Source: Sporosarcina cascadiensis (lineage in GTDB: Bacteria > Bacillota > Bacilli > Bacillales_A > Planococcaceae). From it: a stretch of 64,000 nt of DNA. Location: the NCBI RefSeq assembly GCF_009650995.1, contig NZ_WHVV01000003.1:1-64000 (forward strand), written 5' to 3'. This document shows, piece after piece, positions 50,633 to 61,540 of this stretch (the first letter of the stretch is position 1; every line of letters begins with the position of its first letter). Made by a program: the position numbers and the translations under genes. Under the pieces are notes generated by a model, which worked only from the letters and a program-made list of their open reading frames with translations, was not told the DNA's origin and made no database searches.

Positions 50633-50890
50633 ATGAACAATAACAACTCATATGCTGAATTTTTAAAAGCCGTAGGGAACAACAGCACTTCTCTCCAGGC
50701 GGAAAAGTTGCTGAATGAAATTTATTGGGATCTTTTTTTACAGCACATTCATTGGGAACAGACGCAGACCCGGATTATGAAACTTATTGACGATGCTCTG
50801 GATTGCCGCGATGAAGAGGCATTTGACAGGTATACGCAGCAATTAGCAGATTTTAAGCAGGAGCAGGGATATGAATATAAAGTGAAATAA
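50633..50890 (+). CDS. IDEAL-domain protein
   Basis: An 85-residue protein. The C-terminal 40 residues, with IMKLIDDALDCRDEEAFDRYTQQL, match the IDEAL domain, a short helical motif found in Bacillales in regulatory and sporulation proteins. The N-terminus has a polar Asn-rich start and a second helix (AEFLKAVG). ATG 50633 is 8 nt after GGGG; a GTG at 50624 is the alternative. No other domain is present. Confidence 0.7.
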   Translation: MNNNNSYAEFLKAVGNNSTSLQAEKLLNEIYWDLFLQHIHWEQTQTRIMKLIDDALDCRDEEAFDRYTQQLADFKQEQGYEYKVK

Positions 50891-50893
50891 TAG

Positions 50894-50932
50894 AAAGACA
50901 CTATGCAGATATTCTGTTTAGTGTCTTTTTTA
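50894..50932 (+). terminator. Terminator after the IDEAL-domain gene
   Basis: AAAGACACTA and TAGTGTCTTT pair around a 15-nt loop and are followed by T-rich sequence. Confidence 0.85.
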
Positions 50933-51001
50933 TATGTGCGCATGGCTGGAGTTTCTTTAACTTCTGAAAGGGTAAAGTACTATACATAACATAGTCCGTT
51001 T

Positions 51002-51015
51002 AAAACGTACGTTCG
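51002..51015. promoter_or_regulatory. LexA/DinR box of the uvrBA operon
   Basis: AAAACGTACGTTCG, or CGAACGTACGTTTT on the minus strand, matches the Gram-positive LexA site CGAACATATGTTCG at 11 of 14 bases. It lies just before the probable promoter (TTGAAA 51025, TAAAAT 51046). It would make uvrBA part of the SOS response. Confidence 0.8.
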
Positions 51016-51088
51016 TTAATTCTTTTGAAAAACTGCATCCTGTGGTAAAATAGAAGGACGATCTATTTAGGAATAGGAGTGGAATTGT

Positions 51089-53071
51089 GTGAATGAAACT
51101 TTTCAATTACAGGCGCCTTATACACCGCAGGGAGATCAGCCATCCGCGATCGCAAGTCTTGTCGGCGGCCTGAAAGAAGGAAAAAAGCATCAAACTTTAT
51201 TAGGTGCCACAGGAACAGGCAAAACGTTCACCGTTTCGAATGTCCTGACTGAAATAAATAAACCTACACTGGTCATTGCCCATAATAAAACATTGGCCGG
51301 TCAATTATATAGCGAATTTAAAGAGTTCTTTCCAGATAATGCAGTAGAGTACTTTGTCAGTTTCTATGATTTTTATCAGCCGGAAGCCTATGTGCCGCAG
51401 ACGGATACTTATATTGAGAAAGATTCTTCCATCAATGATGAAATCGATAAGCTGCGCCACTCCGCAACCAGTTCCTTGTTCGAGCGTAATGATGTGCTGA
51501 TTGTAGCGTCTGTATCATGCATTTACGGATTGGGATCGCCGGAAGAATACAATGAGATGGTCTACTCAATCAGAACCGGTATGGAAATTCCCCGGAATGA
51601 ACTGCTGCGCAAACTGGTGGATATCCAATATGAACGAAATGATATCAACTTTACACGGGGAACGTTCCGCGTCAGAGGCGATGTGGTAGAAGTATTTCCG
51701 GTGGCCCGCGATGAGCGCTGTATCCGTCTGGAATTCTTCGGGGACGAAATTGAGCGGATTCGTGAAGTCGATGCCCTGACAGGTGAAGTGATCGGCGACC
51801 GGGAGCATGTCGCAATCTTCCCGGGTTCCCACTTCGTTACACGGGAAGAAAAGTTATTGAAGGCAATTGATAATATTGAAATAGAGCTGGCGGAACAGCT
51901 GAAATATCTCCGTGAAAATGATAAGCTGCTCGAAGCTCAGCGACTGGAACAGCGTACGAACTATGATTTAGAAATGATGCGGGAAATGGGTTTCTGTTCA
52001 GGAATCGAAAACTATTCCAGGCATTTGACACTGCGTGAAGCAGGCGCAACACCTTACACGCTGCTCGATTATTTCCCTGATGATTTCTTGATCGTGGTGG
52101 ATGAAAGCCACGTTTCCCTTCCTCAGATCCGCGGAATGTATAATGGTGACCAGGCCCGCAAGAAAGTACTTGTGGAACATGGTTTCCGCCTGCCTTCTGC
52201 GCTTGACAACCGCCCGCTGATGTTTGAGGAATTTGAGAAACATATTAGCCAGGCGATGTATATATCTGCAACGCCGGGTCCTTATGAGATTGAACATACA
52301 GATAAAATGGTGGAACAGATCATTCGTCCGACAGGTCTTTTGGATCCAGTGATCGAAGTGAGACCGATTGAAGGGCAGATTGACGATTTATTGGATGAAA
52401 TTCAGTTGCGTATCGAGCGTAATGAACGGGTGCTCATCACGACGCTGACGAAGAAGATGTCGGAAGATCTGACGGATTACCTGAAAGATATCGGAATCAA
52501 AGTCCAGTATCTTCATTCGGAGGTCAAGACACTGGAACGTACAGAAATTATTCGTGATCTGCGAATCGGAACGTACGATGTCCTGATCGGCATCAACTTG
52601 CTGCGGGAAGGAATCGATATACCGGAAGTTTCATTGGTGGCTATTTTGGATGCGGATAAAGAAGGCTTCCTGCGTTCAGAGCGCGCACTGATCCAGACGA
52701 TCGGGCGTTCAGCGCGGAACTCTGAGGGACGTGTCATCATGTATGCGGACAGAATGACCGATTCCATGGCAAAAGCAATCAGTGAAACCGAACGCCGCCG
52801 TGAAATTCAGATGGCGTATAACCTGGAACATGGAGTGACTCCGAAAACAATTATAAAACCGATTCGTGAGGCAATCCGCGCGACTCAGGTGGCGGAAGAA
52901 ACGGAATCCTATTTGCAGCGTATTACGGAAGGAAAGAAATTGTCGAAAGACGAGAAAGGCCTGCTGATCGTCAAAGTAGAAAAAGAAATGAAAGATGCGG
53001 CGAAAGCGCTGGACTTCGAAAGAGCTGCTGAGCTGCGCGACACGCTGATAGAACTGAAGGCAGAAAGGTAG
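51089..53071 (+). CDS. uvrB: Excinuclease ABC subunit B
   Basis: The 660-residue UvrB is the DNA damage-verifying helicase-like subunit of nucleotide-excision repair. Walker A is GATGTGKTF. The damage-probing beta-hairpin region is [15 protein letters not shown]. Helicase motifs include DESH ([14 protein letters not shown]) and the C-terminal GRSARNSEG. The UVR motif that meets UvrC lies at the end ([13 protein letters not shown]). The start is GTG 51089. uvrA follows 7 bp downstream. Confidence 0.97.
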   Translation: MNETFQLQAPYTPQGDQPSAIASLVGGLKEGKKHQTLLGATGTGKTFTVSNVLTEINKPTLVIAHNKTLAGQLYSEFKEFFPDNAVEYFVSFYDFYQPEAYVPQTDTYIEKDSSINDEIDKLRHSATSSLFERNDVLIVASVSCIYGLGSPEEYNEMVYSIRTGMEIPRNELLRKLVDIQYERNDINFTRGTFRVRGDVVEVFPVARDERCIRLEFFGDEIERIREVDALTGEVIGDREHVAIFPGSHFVTREEKLLKAIDNIEIELAEQLKYLRENDKLLEAQRLEQRTNYDLEMMREMGFCSGIENYSRHLTLREAGATPYTLLDYFPDDFLIVVDESHVSLPQIRGMYNGDQARKKVLVEHGFRLPSALDNRPLMFEEFEKHISQAMYISATPGPYEIEHTDKMVEQIIRPTGLLDPVIEVRPIEGQIDDLLDEIQLRIERNERVLITTLTKKMSEDLTDYLKDIGIKVQYLHSEVKTLERTEIIRDLRIGTYDVLIGINLLREGIDIPEVSLVAILDADKEGFLRSERALIQTIGRSARNSEGRVIMYADRMTDSMAKAISETERRREIQMAYNLEHGVTPKTIIKPIREAIRATQVAEETESYLQRITEGKKLSKDEKGLLIVKVEKEMKDAAKALDFERAAELRDTLIELKAER

Positions 53072-53078
53072 AATCTGG

Positions 53079-55946
53079 ATGAAAAATAAAGAACTTGTGA
53101 TACAGGGAGCGAGAGCCCACAACCTGAAAGATATTACCGTCAAAATTCCGAGAGATCAGCTGGTTGTCATTACCGGTTTGTCAGGCTCGGGCAAGTCCTC
53201 ACTTGCGTTTGATACGATCTATGCGGAAGGACAGCGAAGGTATGTAGAATCATTATCTTCCTATGCGCGGCAGTTCCTCGGACAGATGGATAAACCGGAT
53301 GTGGATTCCATTGAAGGGCTGTCACCGGCTATTTCAATTGATCAGAAGACGACGAGTAAAAATCCGCGTTCAACGGTAGGCACCGTCACGGAAATCTATG
53401 ACTACTTGCGTTTACTGTACGCCAGAGTAGGGAAGCCGGTTTGCCCGCTGCACGGAACAGAAATTTCCACGCAGACGGTTGAACAAATGGTGGACAGAAT
53501 TATAGAACTGCCGGAACGGACCCGCATTCAAGTGCTGGCTCCCATTATTTCGGAACGAAAAGGCACCCACGCAAAGTTAATAGAAGATATTAAGAAACAA
53601 GGCTACGTCCGGGTCCGTGTCAATGGGGAAACAATGGACCTCGACGATAATATTGATTTGAATAAAAATAAAAAGCATACGATCGAAATTGTCATCGACC
53701 GAATTGTCATGAAAGAGGGCGTAGAGACCCGTCTCAGTGACTCGTTGGAATCAGCACTGCGTCTAGCGGACGGCAATGTGATCGTAGATGTTATTGGAGA
53801 GGAAGAACTGTTCTTCAGTGAACATCACGCCTGCCCGATTTGCGGATTCTCCATCGGCGAACTTGAACCGAGAATGTTTTCATTCAACAGTCCATTCGGT
53901 GCCTGTCCGGAGTGTGACGGTCTCGGAATGAAATTGGAAGTAGATCCTGATCTGGTGATACCGAATAAAGATCTGACTTTAAAGGAGCACGCCATCGCGC
54001 CTTGGGAGCCGACAAGTTCGCAATACTATCCGGAGCTGCTTAAGACGGTGGCAAAGCATTACCATATTGACATGAATGTTCCGGCGGGCGAACTGGCAGA
54101 TTCAGATATAGAGAAACTGCTGAAGGGATCAACGAAAGAAAAGATTCATTTCCGCTATACCAATGAGTTCGGCAGCACACGTGACAGCAATATTTATTTT
54201 GAAGGCGTCTTGCGTAATGTAGAACGCCGCTATCATGAAACGTCTTCTGATTATATCCGCGAACAAATGGGCAAGTATATGACAGAGAACCCCTGTCCTG
54301 CATGTCTTGGCTATCGCTTGAAACCCGAGTCGCTGGCGGTTCTCGTCAACGGCCGGCATATCGGACAGATTACCGAGCGTTCCATCGTAGAAACTGTGAA
54401 GTTTTTTGACGGGCTGGAGCTGTCTGAGAAGGATGCCCAGATTGCAGACATGATTTTAAAAGAAATACAGGAACGTCTCGGCTTCCTGATTAATGTGGGA
54501 CTTGATTATCTGAACCTGTCCCGTTCAGCAGGTACATTATCGGGCGGTGAAGCGCAAAGAATCCGTCTGGCAACGCAAATCGGGTCCCGTCTGACAGGTG
54601 TACTTTATATTTTGGACGAGCCTTCCATCGGACTGCATCAGCGGGATAATGACCGGCTGATCGCAACGCTGCAGAGCATGCGGGACATCGGTAATACGCT
54701 GATTGTCGTAGAGCATGATGAAGATACGATGATGGCCGCGGATTACCTGATCGATATTGGCCCGGGAGCCGGCGTGGCAGGCGGTGAGATCGTTGCTGCC
54801 GGCACACCGGCCAAAGTAATGAAAAATAAAAAGTCATTGACGGGTAAATATTTGAGCGGGGAAAAATTCATTCCACTGCCGACGGAACGCAGACAGCGGG
54901 AGGACAGAAGCATTGTCATTAAAGGAGCCTCAGAAAACAATCTGAAAAGCCTGGACGTCGCTTTCCCGCTTGGCCAGTTTATTGCGGTGACGGGTGTTTC
55001 AGGATCAGGGAAAAGTACATTGGTCAATGAAATTTTGCATAAGTCCCTGGCACAAAAGCTGAACCGTTCAAAACAGAAGCCGGGTAAATTTGATGAGATC
55101 AGCGGTGTGGAGCAGCTTGAAAAAGTCATCGACATTGATCAGTCTCCGATCGGGCGCACGCCGCGTTCCAATCCGGCTACTTATACAGGTGTGTTTGATG
55201 ATATCCGTGATGTCTTCGCCATGACCAATGAAGCGAAAGTGCGCGGCTATAAAAAAGGCCGGTTCAGCTTTAATGTCAAAGGCGGACGTTGTGAGGCCTG
55301 CCGCGGTGACGGGATCATTAAGATTGAAATGCATTTCCTGCCTGACGTCTATGTACCTTGTGAAGTTTGTCACGGCAAACGTTATAACCGTGAAACACTG
55401 GAAGTGATGTACAAAGGCAAAAACATCGCGGATGTACTGGCCATGACTGTGCAAGATGCGGTCGTGTTCTTTGAAAACATTCCCAAAATTCACCGTAAAT
55501 TGCAGACGGTAGTTGACGTCGGCCTTGGCTACGTCCAATTGGGCCAGCCGGCTACGACATTATCAGGCGGTGAAGCGCAGCGTGTGAAACTGGCTTCAGA
55601 ACTTCATAAACGTTCAACCGGCAAGTCATTCTATATTTTAGATGAACCGACAACCGGCCTGCATGTGCACGACATCGCGAAATTGCTGGAGGTTCTTCAG
55701 CGTCTGGTAGACGGCGGCAACACCGTTCTCGTCATCGAGCATAATCTCGACGTCATCAAAACTGTTGACTATATTATCGACATCGGCCCGGAAGGCGGCG
55801 ACAAAGGCGGGCAAATCGTCGCAACAGGAACACCGGAAGAAGTCGCAGAAGTTCCTGAATCATACACAGGCAAGTACTTAAAAACCATTCTCGAACGCGA
55901 CCGTAATCGTATGAAAGAGCTGATTGCAAAAACAGGGAAGAAATAA
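53079..55946 (+). CDS. uvrA: Excinuclease ABC subunit A
   Basis: The 955-residue UvrA finds DNA damage and loads UvrB. It has two ATPase halves: Walker [10 protein letters not shown] and GVSGSGKST, signatures LSGGEAQR twice, Walker [14 protein letters not shown] and [13 protein letters not shown]. Zinc motifs are CPICG/CPEC and [15 protein letters not shown]. All domains are complete. It shares the LexA-controlled unit with uvrB. No terminator is seen; composite repeat copy 3 starts 14 bp after its stop. Confidence 0.97.
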   Translation: MKNKELVIQGARAHNLKDITVKIPRDQLVVITGLSGSGKSSLAFDTIYAEGQRRYVESLSSYARQFLGQMDKPDVDSIEGLSPAISIDQKTTSKNPRSTVGTVTEIYDYLRLLYARVGKPVCPLHGTEISTQTVEQMVDRIIELPERTRIQVLAPIISERKGTHAKLIEDIKKQGYVRVRVNGETMDLDDNIDLNKNKKHTIEIVIDRIVMKEGVETRLSDSLESALRLADGNVIVDVIGEEELFFSEHHACPICGFSIGELEPRMFSFNSPFGACPECDGLGMKLEVDPDLVIPNKDLTLKEHAIAPWEPTSSQYYPELLKTVAKHYHIDMNVPAGELADSDIEKLLKGSTKEKIHFRYTNEFGSTRDSNIYFEGVLRNVERRYHETSSDYIREQMGKYMTENPCPACLGYRLKPESLAVLVNGRHIGQITERSIVETVKFFDGLELSEKDAQIADMILKEIQERLGFLINVGLDYLNLSRSAGTLSGGEAQRIRLATQIGSRLTGVLYILDEPSIGLHQRDNDRLIATLQSMRDIGNTLIVVEHDEDTMMAADYLIDIGPGAGVAGGEIVAAGTPAKVMKNKKSLTGKYLSGEKFIPLPTERRQREDRSIVIKGASENNLKSLDVAFPLGQFIAVTGVSGSGKSTLVNEILHKSLAQKLNRSKQKPGKFDEISGVEQLEKVIDIDQSPIGRTPRSNPATYTGVFDDIRDVFAMTNEAKVRGYKKGRFSFNVKGGRCEACRGDGIIKIEMHFLPDVYVPCEVCHGKRYNRETLEVMYKGKNIADVLAMTVQDAVVFFENIPKIHRKLQTVVDVGLGYVQLGQPATTLSGGEAQRVKLASELHKRSTGKSFYILDEPTTGLHVHDIAKLLEVLQRLVDGGNTVLVIEHNLDVIKTVDYIIDIGPEGGDKGGQIVATGTPEEVAEVPESYTGKYLKTILERDRNRMKELIAKTGKK

Positions 55947-55959
55947 TTTTGGTGAATAT

Positions 55960-56558
55960 CGTGGATTTAATATGTGTAGATTTCGTTGCTCGACGTTGCA
56001 GGAAGTTCGAATAAGGTATGTGTTTGCAGTTTGAACCCGCTTCGGCGCTGGGGGATTGCCTTACGCAATGAGCCTACTGGCGAAGAGCGTGCCAGCAGTC
56101 TCATTGCCACGGCTGACCCCGCAGTTGCGCCTTCGCTGGTGTTATAGAAAGTATGTCATACTGTTCTTTTGTAAAGTGTGAATTTAGTTGGTATGGTTTT
56201 CGTTTCCTGGCTTTGTAAACGCATTGATCAAAAGAATTTTAGCCTTTGCAGAATATTAAGTATTGCATGAAACACATTACCTATCGCAATAGTCTCAGAT
56301 GTTATGCTCATACTGCTTACTCACACAAAAAGTACTGAAACACCATCCAGTGTACCGGAGTGGAAGGCGGCGACTCTGGGAGGATCAGCCCGACAGGTGA
56401 GACGACTTGCGGGAGCTTGCGACCAAGTCGGCTCACCGCGGGCCCTCCAGAACGCGTCCGCCTGGAACGCAGGGAAACGGTCTCTTCCCACTCCCCCTAT
56501 ATTGCGCAGTAACAGTCAAATATCAAACAGCTTATGAAATAGACTGTCAAGCACACGT
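55960..56558. repeat. Composite intergenic repeat, copy 3
   Basis: A shorter version of the copies at 28.3 and 44.2 kb: rod-like hairpin (56044-56131), the AAGTATTGCATGAAACAC middle part, then directly GGCGACTCTGGGAGGATCAG and the end with GCGTCCGCCTGGAACGCAGG. The 62-nt module and the CAACGGTTGC segment are missing, so this may be the basic form. It lies between uvrA and the YvlB-like gene; no credible gene lies within. Confidence 0.85.
56044..56131. other. 88-nt rod-like hairpin, copy 3
   Basis: Same outer pairs and length as copies 1 and 2. The inner stem is 56065-56081 with 56091-56107 and has two mismatches. Stem position 3 is A-T here, against C-G and T-A in the other copies, while flanking bases stay the same. 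Confidence 0.7.
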
Positions 56559-56656
56559 ACAGTGCAAACTTATTTCTAGATGAAACTTTTACAGCGCACA
56601 GCCGTATAAATAGTTAGGAAAAGAAAAGTACGCTCATAATGAGGAGGAGTCTTAAG

Positions 56657-57862
56657 ATGCAAAACGAACGCAGACGAATACTTACTTTGCTTGAAGAAAG
56701 TAAAATCACAGCAGACGAAGCATTGAGATTATTGGAAGCCCTTGGGAAACAATCGGATACTTCAGATCAGCACGAAAAAACGTCCACTGACTCAAAGACC
56801 GGTCACCAAATGGAACAAGATCAGCCTTGGTTTGAAGAGCCGCAGAAGAAAAAGTCCTTCAATCAATCAAAAGATCCGGACCAAACAACTGACGAATCAT
56901 CTGCAGACGACTTTTTCGAAGATATCCGCAAAGAATTCATGACAGCAGGAGACCGTTTTATGCAATTCATGGATACGGCTGTACAGCGCGTAAAGACCTT
57001 TGATTTCGAAGCGCCGTTCAGCAAATCGGTCAGCTTTACACATACTGAAACCAAGACGGCAGAAGATATAGAACAAGTAATTATCCATATTGACCACGGG
57101 AAAGTGGAGATTCATCCATCTGAAGATGATCAAATCACCGCAGAATTCTCTGTTAAACATTTTAATCATGATTCTGAAACAGAAGCACGGAGCCAATTTC
57201 TAGAAAAACTGCTGTTCGTCAAAGACGGCAATAAACTGCGTATCGGCAGTGATATGAAAATGGTTCAGGTGAATGTAAAGCTCTATATCCCTAAAACGCT
57301 GCCATATAAAAAGCTGTCCGTGCGTCTGTTGAACGGCGGCTGCTCAGTGGAAGGCATCGATTTCAATGAGCTTCGCATCAAAACTGCGAATGGCAAAATT
57401 GAATGTGCGCATATTGCGTTTGATGAAGCGGAACTGGAAACCGCAAACGGGATGATCCGTTTATTGAAAGTACGGGGCAATAAGCTGGAAGCGGAGACGC
57501 TGAACGGGCGTGTCTATGCTGACGGTGAACTGATCGATGCAGATGCGAAATCGCTGAACGGCAATGTCAGCCTGACAACGACTGCATTGAATGCGAAGCG
57601 GCTGGACGCAAAGTCCATCAGCGGTACAGTTGAGCTGTATTTCCCATCGACAGTCGGTCTGAAAGGCGAGATCATCTCTAATATGGGGAAGCTTGATCTG
57701 CAGCTGAAAGATGTATCGCGTGTGGAAGAACAGGAACAATTCCTGCACCGAACAATCCGCTTCACTAAAGCCGGTGAGGATGAAACGAAAGCTCCTTTAC
57801 AGATTACCGGCGAATCCAAAACAGGTTCTGTGTTAGTCCACTACAACTCGGTTGAGTTTTGA
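56657..57862 (+). CDS. DUF4097-type protein (YvlB-like)
   Basis: A 401-residue protein. The N-terminus MQNERRRILTLLEESKITAD and EALRLLEALGKQS is the short helical domain found in YvlB-type proteins, followed by an acidic linker. From about residue 130 a beta-helix-like DUF4097 domain follows, with repeats of the form LRIKTANGKIECAHI and AKSLNGNVSLTT. In Bacillus yvlB responds to cell-envelope stress. GAGGAGGAG sits 8 nt before ATG 56657. The gene lies alone after repeat copy 3. Confidence 0.8.
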   Translation: MQNERRRILTLLEESKITADEALRLLEALGKQSDTSDQHEKTSTDSKTGHQMEQDQPWFEEPQKKKSFNQSKDPDQTTDESSADDFFEDIRKEFMTAGDRFMQFMDTAVQRVKTFDFEAPFSKSVSFTHTETKTAEDIEQVIIHIDHGKVEIHPSEDDQITAEFSVKHFNHDSETEARSQFLEKLLFVKDGNKLRIGSDMKMVQVNVKLYIPKTLPYKKLSVRLLNGGCSVEGIDFNELRIKTANGKIECAHIAFDEAELETANGMIRLLKVRGNKLEAETLNGRVYADGELIDADAKSLNGNVSLTTTALNAKRLDAKSISGTVELYFPSTVGLKGEIISNMGKLDLQLKDVSRVEEQEQFLHRTIRFTKAGEDETKAPLQITGESKTGSVLVHYNSVEF

Positions 57863-57875
57863 ACGATGTGTGAGG

Positions 57876-57945
57876 TAAGGACGCGTCCGCCTGGAACGCA
57901 GGGAAACGTTTTCTCTCCACTTACCCTATATTGCGCATTCACTAG
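57876..57945. repeat. Partial fourth copy of the composite repeat
   Basis: The stretch with ACGCGTCCGCCTGGAACGCA and the ending CACTTACCCTATATTGCGCA matches the right end of the composite repeats, with the upstream parts absent. It lies between the YvlB-like gene and the amidase terminator. It is a truncated remnant or a smaller unit of the same family. Confidence 0.75.
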
Positions 57946-57981
57946 TGAAACTCCATTCGCAAGGAGCCATTCTAAACACAT

Positions 57982-58030
57982 AAAAAATACCTGCACTCCG
58001 CTGAAAATGCGGCAGTGCAGGTATTTTTAC
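57982..58030. terminator. Terminator after the amidase gene
   Basis: AAAAATACCTGCACT pairs with AGTGCAGGTATTTTT with an inner CCGC/GCGG stem. Being T-rich on both strands it may serve both directions. Confidence 0.85.
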
Positions 58031-58578
58031 TTTTGGTAAGCCCAGTTTAAAATTCCGAAAGCCAGCGCCCGTGCACATTGCAGCAGGTAGACTTTATTCT
58101 GAAGCAGCACAGCCTCTGTTTTATGTGACATGAAGCCGCATTCTGCCAGAATCGCAGGCATCTGAGTATCCCGCAGCACAGCGAAATTCGCTTTCTTCAC
58201 CCCGCGGTCAAGCCGTTTGCAAGCCGCAATGAGCGACTGCTGAACCAAGTTTGCTAAAATTGCGGAACTTTTACTGGCAGCCGGATAGATATACGTTTCT
58301 ATTCCCTGTGCTTCGCTCCAGCCACTCGTATGGGCATTTGCGTGAATCGATACATAAGCGTCCGCTTTCATTCGGTTGGCTGCTGCCGTGCGTTCAGACA
58401 GCGGCACGTCCCGTGAGTTTTCATGTACATAGCGAACGTTCAGGCCTTCTCTGGTCAGGCGGACACCCACCATCTCCGCAACTGCCAAATTAAATTGGAA
58501 CTCGCGAAGCTTACCGTCAGGCGATCGTTTCCCTGGTGTTTCAGGTCCGTGTCCGGCATCAAGAACAATCAGTGTCAT
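58027..58578 (-). CDS. N-acetylmuramoyl-L-alanine amidase (Amidase_3, CwlD-like)
   Basis: The 183-residue Zn-dependent amidase cleaves the link between MurNAc and L-Ala in peptidoglycan. Zinc ligands lie in IVLDAGHGPETPG (His), REFQFNLAV (Glu) and YVSIHANAHTSG (His), and the catalytic Glu in AILAECGFMSH. No signal peptide is seen in the chosen frame, in contrast to most secreted members. AGGAGAG lies 9 nt before ATG 58578. It might act in spore cortex formation, as CwlD does. Confidence 0.85.
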   Translation of the reverse strand: MTLIVLDAGHGPETPGKRSPDGKLREFQFNLAVAEMVGVRLTREGLNVRYVHENSRDVPLSERTAAANRMKADAYVSIHANAHTSGWSEAQGIETYIYPAASKSSAILANLVQQSLIAACKRLDRGVKKANFAVLRDTQMPAILAECGFMSHKTEAVLLQNKVYLLQCARALAFGILNWAYQK

Positions 58579-58806
58579 TTTCAACCACTCTCCTTTATCC
58601 TGTATATAGTCAGTTTTCTGAAAAAGTGGACACCTGCATAAAGCAGACAAGGAGAAATCCATTTCTTTTCTTTTCCTACATGTTAAAATGAGGATTGGGA
58701 AAGCAGTCAGTTGTACATTTGATCAATCTGAATGGCAAGTTTGGCTGACAAGAACGTGAAAATTCCATTTCAAAAGAAATGAAACAGCTGGAAAGCGGGG
58801 AACTTT

Positions 58807-59757
58807 ATGGGGGAACTAACAGTAGAAGATATTATGAATCGGTTCGGGCTTGAGTTGATCGCTGGACATCAAGGGATTCAGCGGCATATCCTGATGAGCG
58901 ATATCTCGAGGCCAGGTCTGGAGATGGCTGGATACTTTGATTATTATCCATCAGAGCGTGTCCAATTGATTGGGCGAAAAGAAATGTCATTTCTGGAAAC
59001 ATTACCTGCCATTACAAGAAGAAAGCGGCTGGAACGTCTTTGTTCCAATAATACGCCTGCTTTTATTATCGCGCACGGTGAAGAGGGGCCGAGAGAACTG
59101 AGTCAGCTGGCAGATGAAAAAAACATCCCTGTCTTGCGGACGGATTACAAAACGACGCAGTTTTCCGGTATGCTGACGAATTACTTAGTAGGCCAGCTGG
59201 CTCCCATGACGACTGTCCACGGTGTATTGGTAGACGTTTACGGAGTAGGTGTGCTGATCACAGGCGGGAGCGGTGTAGGGAAGAGTGAAACTGCGCTTGA
59301 GCTCATTAAGAAAGGTCACCGTCTCATTGCCGATGACTCCGTGGAAATTCGTCAAGTGGCGGAAAATATCTTGATCGGGACAGCGCCGAAAATATTAAAA
59401 CATATGCTAGAAATCCGAGGAGTCGGGATTATTGATTTAATGACATTGTTCGGTGCAAGCGCTGTAAAAGACGATAAACGGGTGCTGCTGGCTGTAGATC
59501 TGGAGATTTGGGATGAAGATAAACATTACGACCGTTTAGGTATCGATGAAGAAAAGGTAGTTATACTGGATTCACAGATTACAAAGTTATCGGTTCCTGT
59601 GCGTCCGGGGCGAAATATTGCGGTCATCATAGAGGTGGCAGCGATGGATTACCGAATGAAACGTCTTGGTTTTAATGCAGCCGAGGAATTTACGAAACGG
59701 CTGGATCAGGCAATCGCGGATAATGCGGAAATTTTGAAAGAAGAGGGGCTCGACTAA
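58807..59757 (+). CDS. hprK: HPr kinase/phosphorylase
   Basis: The 316-residue enzyme phosphorylates Ser46 of HPr and so controls carbon catabolite repression through CcpA. Walker A is GGSGVGKSE (about residues 154-162), and the family signature EIRGVGIIDLMTLFGASAV is complete. The N-terminal domain precedes it. It heads the operon with lgt, yvoD, ppaX and yvoF, the same order as B. subtilis. AAAGCGGGGAAC precedes the ATG. Confidence 0.96.
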   Translation: MGELTVEDIMNRFGLELIAGHQGIQRHILMSDISRPGLEMAGYFDYYPSERVQLIGRKEMSFLETLPAITRRKRLERLCSNNTPAFIIAHGEEGPRELSQLADEKNIPVLRTDYKTTQFSGMLTNYLVGQLAPMTTVHGVLVDVYGVGVLITGGSGVGKSETALELIKKGHRLIADDSVEIRQVAENILIGTAPKILKHMLEIRGVGIIDLMTLFGASAVKDDKRVLLAVDLEIWDEDKHYDRLGIDEEKVVILDSQITKLSVPVRPGRNIAVIIEVAAMDYRMKRLGFNAAEEFTKRLDQAIADNAEILKEEGLD

Positions 59758-60591
59758 GTGAATTTATTGTTACTTGCGATCAATCCGGTTGCAATTAGAA
59801 TCGGCAGTTCGGAACATGCGTTAGAAGTGCGCTGGTACGGCATTCTAATCGCAATGGGAATCATATTAGGATTTTTGATAGTACAGCGGGAGATGCTGAA
59901 AAAAGGCATGCATCCGGACTTTCTGACGGATATGCTGATTTGGGCCATCCCAATTTCCATCATCAGCGCCCGAATTTACTATGTCATCTTCACATGGGAC
60001 TATTACAGCGAGCATCCGGAACAGATCATCCAGATTTGGAATGGCGGAATTGCGATACATGGGGCGCTGATAGGTGCTGTCATCACAGCGGTCATATTTA
60101 CCAGAAAACGCGGTGTGTCATTCTGGAAAGTTGCGGACATTACAGCGCCCGGTCTGCTGATAGGCCAAATTATCGGACGCTGGGGAAATTTTATGAATCA
60201 GGAAGCGCACGGCGGTCCGGTTTCCGAGGCATTTAAAGAGAATACGATGATTCCTGACTGGATCATGAATCAAATGACGATTGACGGCGTGACGTATCAT
60301 CCGACGTTTCTCTATGAGTCGATGTGGAATGTAGCCGGATTGATATTGATCTTGGTTCTGCGCAGGGTCATCACTGTCAAACGCGGGGAAATCTTTTTGT
60401 TTTATGTTATCTGGTATTCGATCGGCCGGTTCTTTATTGAAGGCATGCGGACGGACAGTCTGTATGTAATAGGAGCTCTGCGTGCGGCGCAGTTGGTCTC
60501 TGTTGCCGGAGTCGTTATCGGAATTGCGATTTTGCTGTATCGCAGATTTATTATGAAAGTGAACGAGAATTATGAAGAAAAACGAAAATAA
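59758..60591 (+). CDS. lgt: Prolipoprotein diacylglyceryl transferase
   Basis: A 277-residue integral membrane enzyme that moves a diacylglyceryl group from phosphatidylglycerol to the lipobox Cys of lipoproteins such as PrsA. The Lgt signature GRWGNFMNQEAHGG is intact, as is the YHPTFLYESMWN region. Seven hydrophobic segments are visible. The GTG start directly follows the hprK stop codon. Confidence 0.95.
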   Translation: MNLLLLAINPVAIRIGSSEHALEVRWYGILIAMGIILGFLIVQREMLKKGMHPDFLTDMLIWAIPISIISARIYYVIFTWDYYSEHPEQIIQIWNGGIAIHGALIGAVITAVIFTRKRGVSFWKVADITAPGLLIGQIIGRWGNFMNQEAHGGPVSEAFKENTMIPDWIMNQMTIDGVTYHPTFLYESMWNVAGLILILVLRRVITVKRGEIFLFYVIWYSIGRFFIEGMRTDSLYVIGALRAAQLVSVAGVVIGIAILLYRRFIMKVNENYEEKRK

Positions 60592-61540
60592 AATCGCATT
60601 ATCCAGTACACTCAGCAATGGACTGAAATCGGGTCTTCACACGACCTGGTCGCTGGGAAAGATCATCTTTCCCATTACACTGTTCATAACGATTTTACAG
60701 TTCACGCCGATTTTACCCTGGCTTGTCGAACTGGTTGCGCCGCTGATGCATATCTTCGGACTGCGCGGGGAAGCCGCTGTGCCGATTGTGCTGGGAAATA
60801 CATTGAATTTGTATGCCGGAATTGCAGGGATCATCTCTCTGGAATTAACGGTAAAAGAAGTTTTCATTATTGCGCTGATGATCAGTTTTGCGCATAATTT
60901 GTTCATTGAGACAGCTGTGGCGCTTAAGGTGGGCGTCAAGCTGTGGCTGGTCCTGGCAGTACGGCTGGGATTGGCGGCAACGGCGGGCATCTTGCTGAAT
61001 CTGTTTTGGACAGGCGGCTCAGAAATCGCCCAGTACGGCTTGACGCCACAGGCTGAAGCGGTTCCACAAGGAGTTTGGCAAATTCTGCTTCTCGGAATCG
61101 AGAAAGCAGCGTTCGGCGTTCTGCAGCTTGCGCTGATTGTCATCCCGTTGATGCTGCTTGTTCAATTTGTCAAAGACCGCAATTATTTAGAACATTTTTC
61201 AAAAGGACTAGCTCCTTTCACTAAGTTAATCGGCGTGAAGCCGAATACCTCGATGACACTTGTTGCGGGCTTGCTGATCGGCCTGGCTTACGGAGCGGGT
61301 GTGATGATACAGGCTGTCCGCGAAGACGGCGTTTCCAAACGGGATATTACGTTAGCATTCATTTTTCTGATGGCCTGCCACGCTGTAATTGAAGATACTT
61401 TATTATTTCTGCCGCTTGGTATCCCGATCTGGCCATTATTTCTGATACGGCTTGTGACCGCGATTCTGCTGACTGTAACGGTCAGTGTGTGTTGGAAGCA
61501 GCCGAAAGCAGCCGAAAGCGAAGGAGGAGTCTGTCATTGA
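60572..61540 (+). CDS. yvoD: Nucleoside-recognition (Gate domain) membrane protein YvoD
   Basis: A 322-residue membrane protein with eight or more helices that begins KSGLHTTWSLGKIIFPITLF. The family has two Gate (nucleoside recognition) domains and its role is unsettled. It overlaps lgt by 20 nt. The stop overlaps the TTG start of ppaX. The operon position is as in B. subtilis. Confidence 0.88.
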   Translation: MKKNENKIALSSTLSNGLKSGLHTTWSLGKIIFPITLFITILQFTPILPWLVELVAPLMHIFGLRGEAAVPIVLGNTLNLYAGIAGIISLELTVKEVFIIALMISFAHNLFIETAVALKVGVKLWLVLAVRLGLAATAGILLNLFWTGGSEIAQYGLTPQAEAVPQGVWQILLLGIEKAAFGVLQLALIVIPLMLLVQFVKDRNYLEHFSKGLAPFTKLIGVKPNTSMTLVAGLLIGLAYGAGVMIQAVREDGVSKRDITLAFIFLMACHAVIEDTLLFLPLGIPIWPLFLIRLVTAILLTVTVSVCWKQPKAAESEGGVCH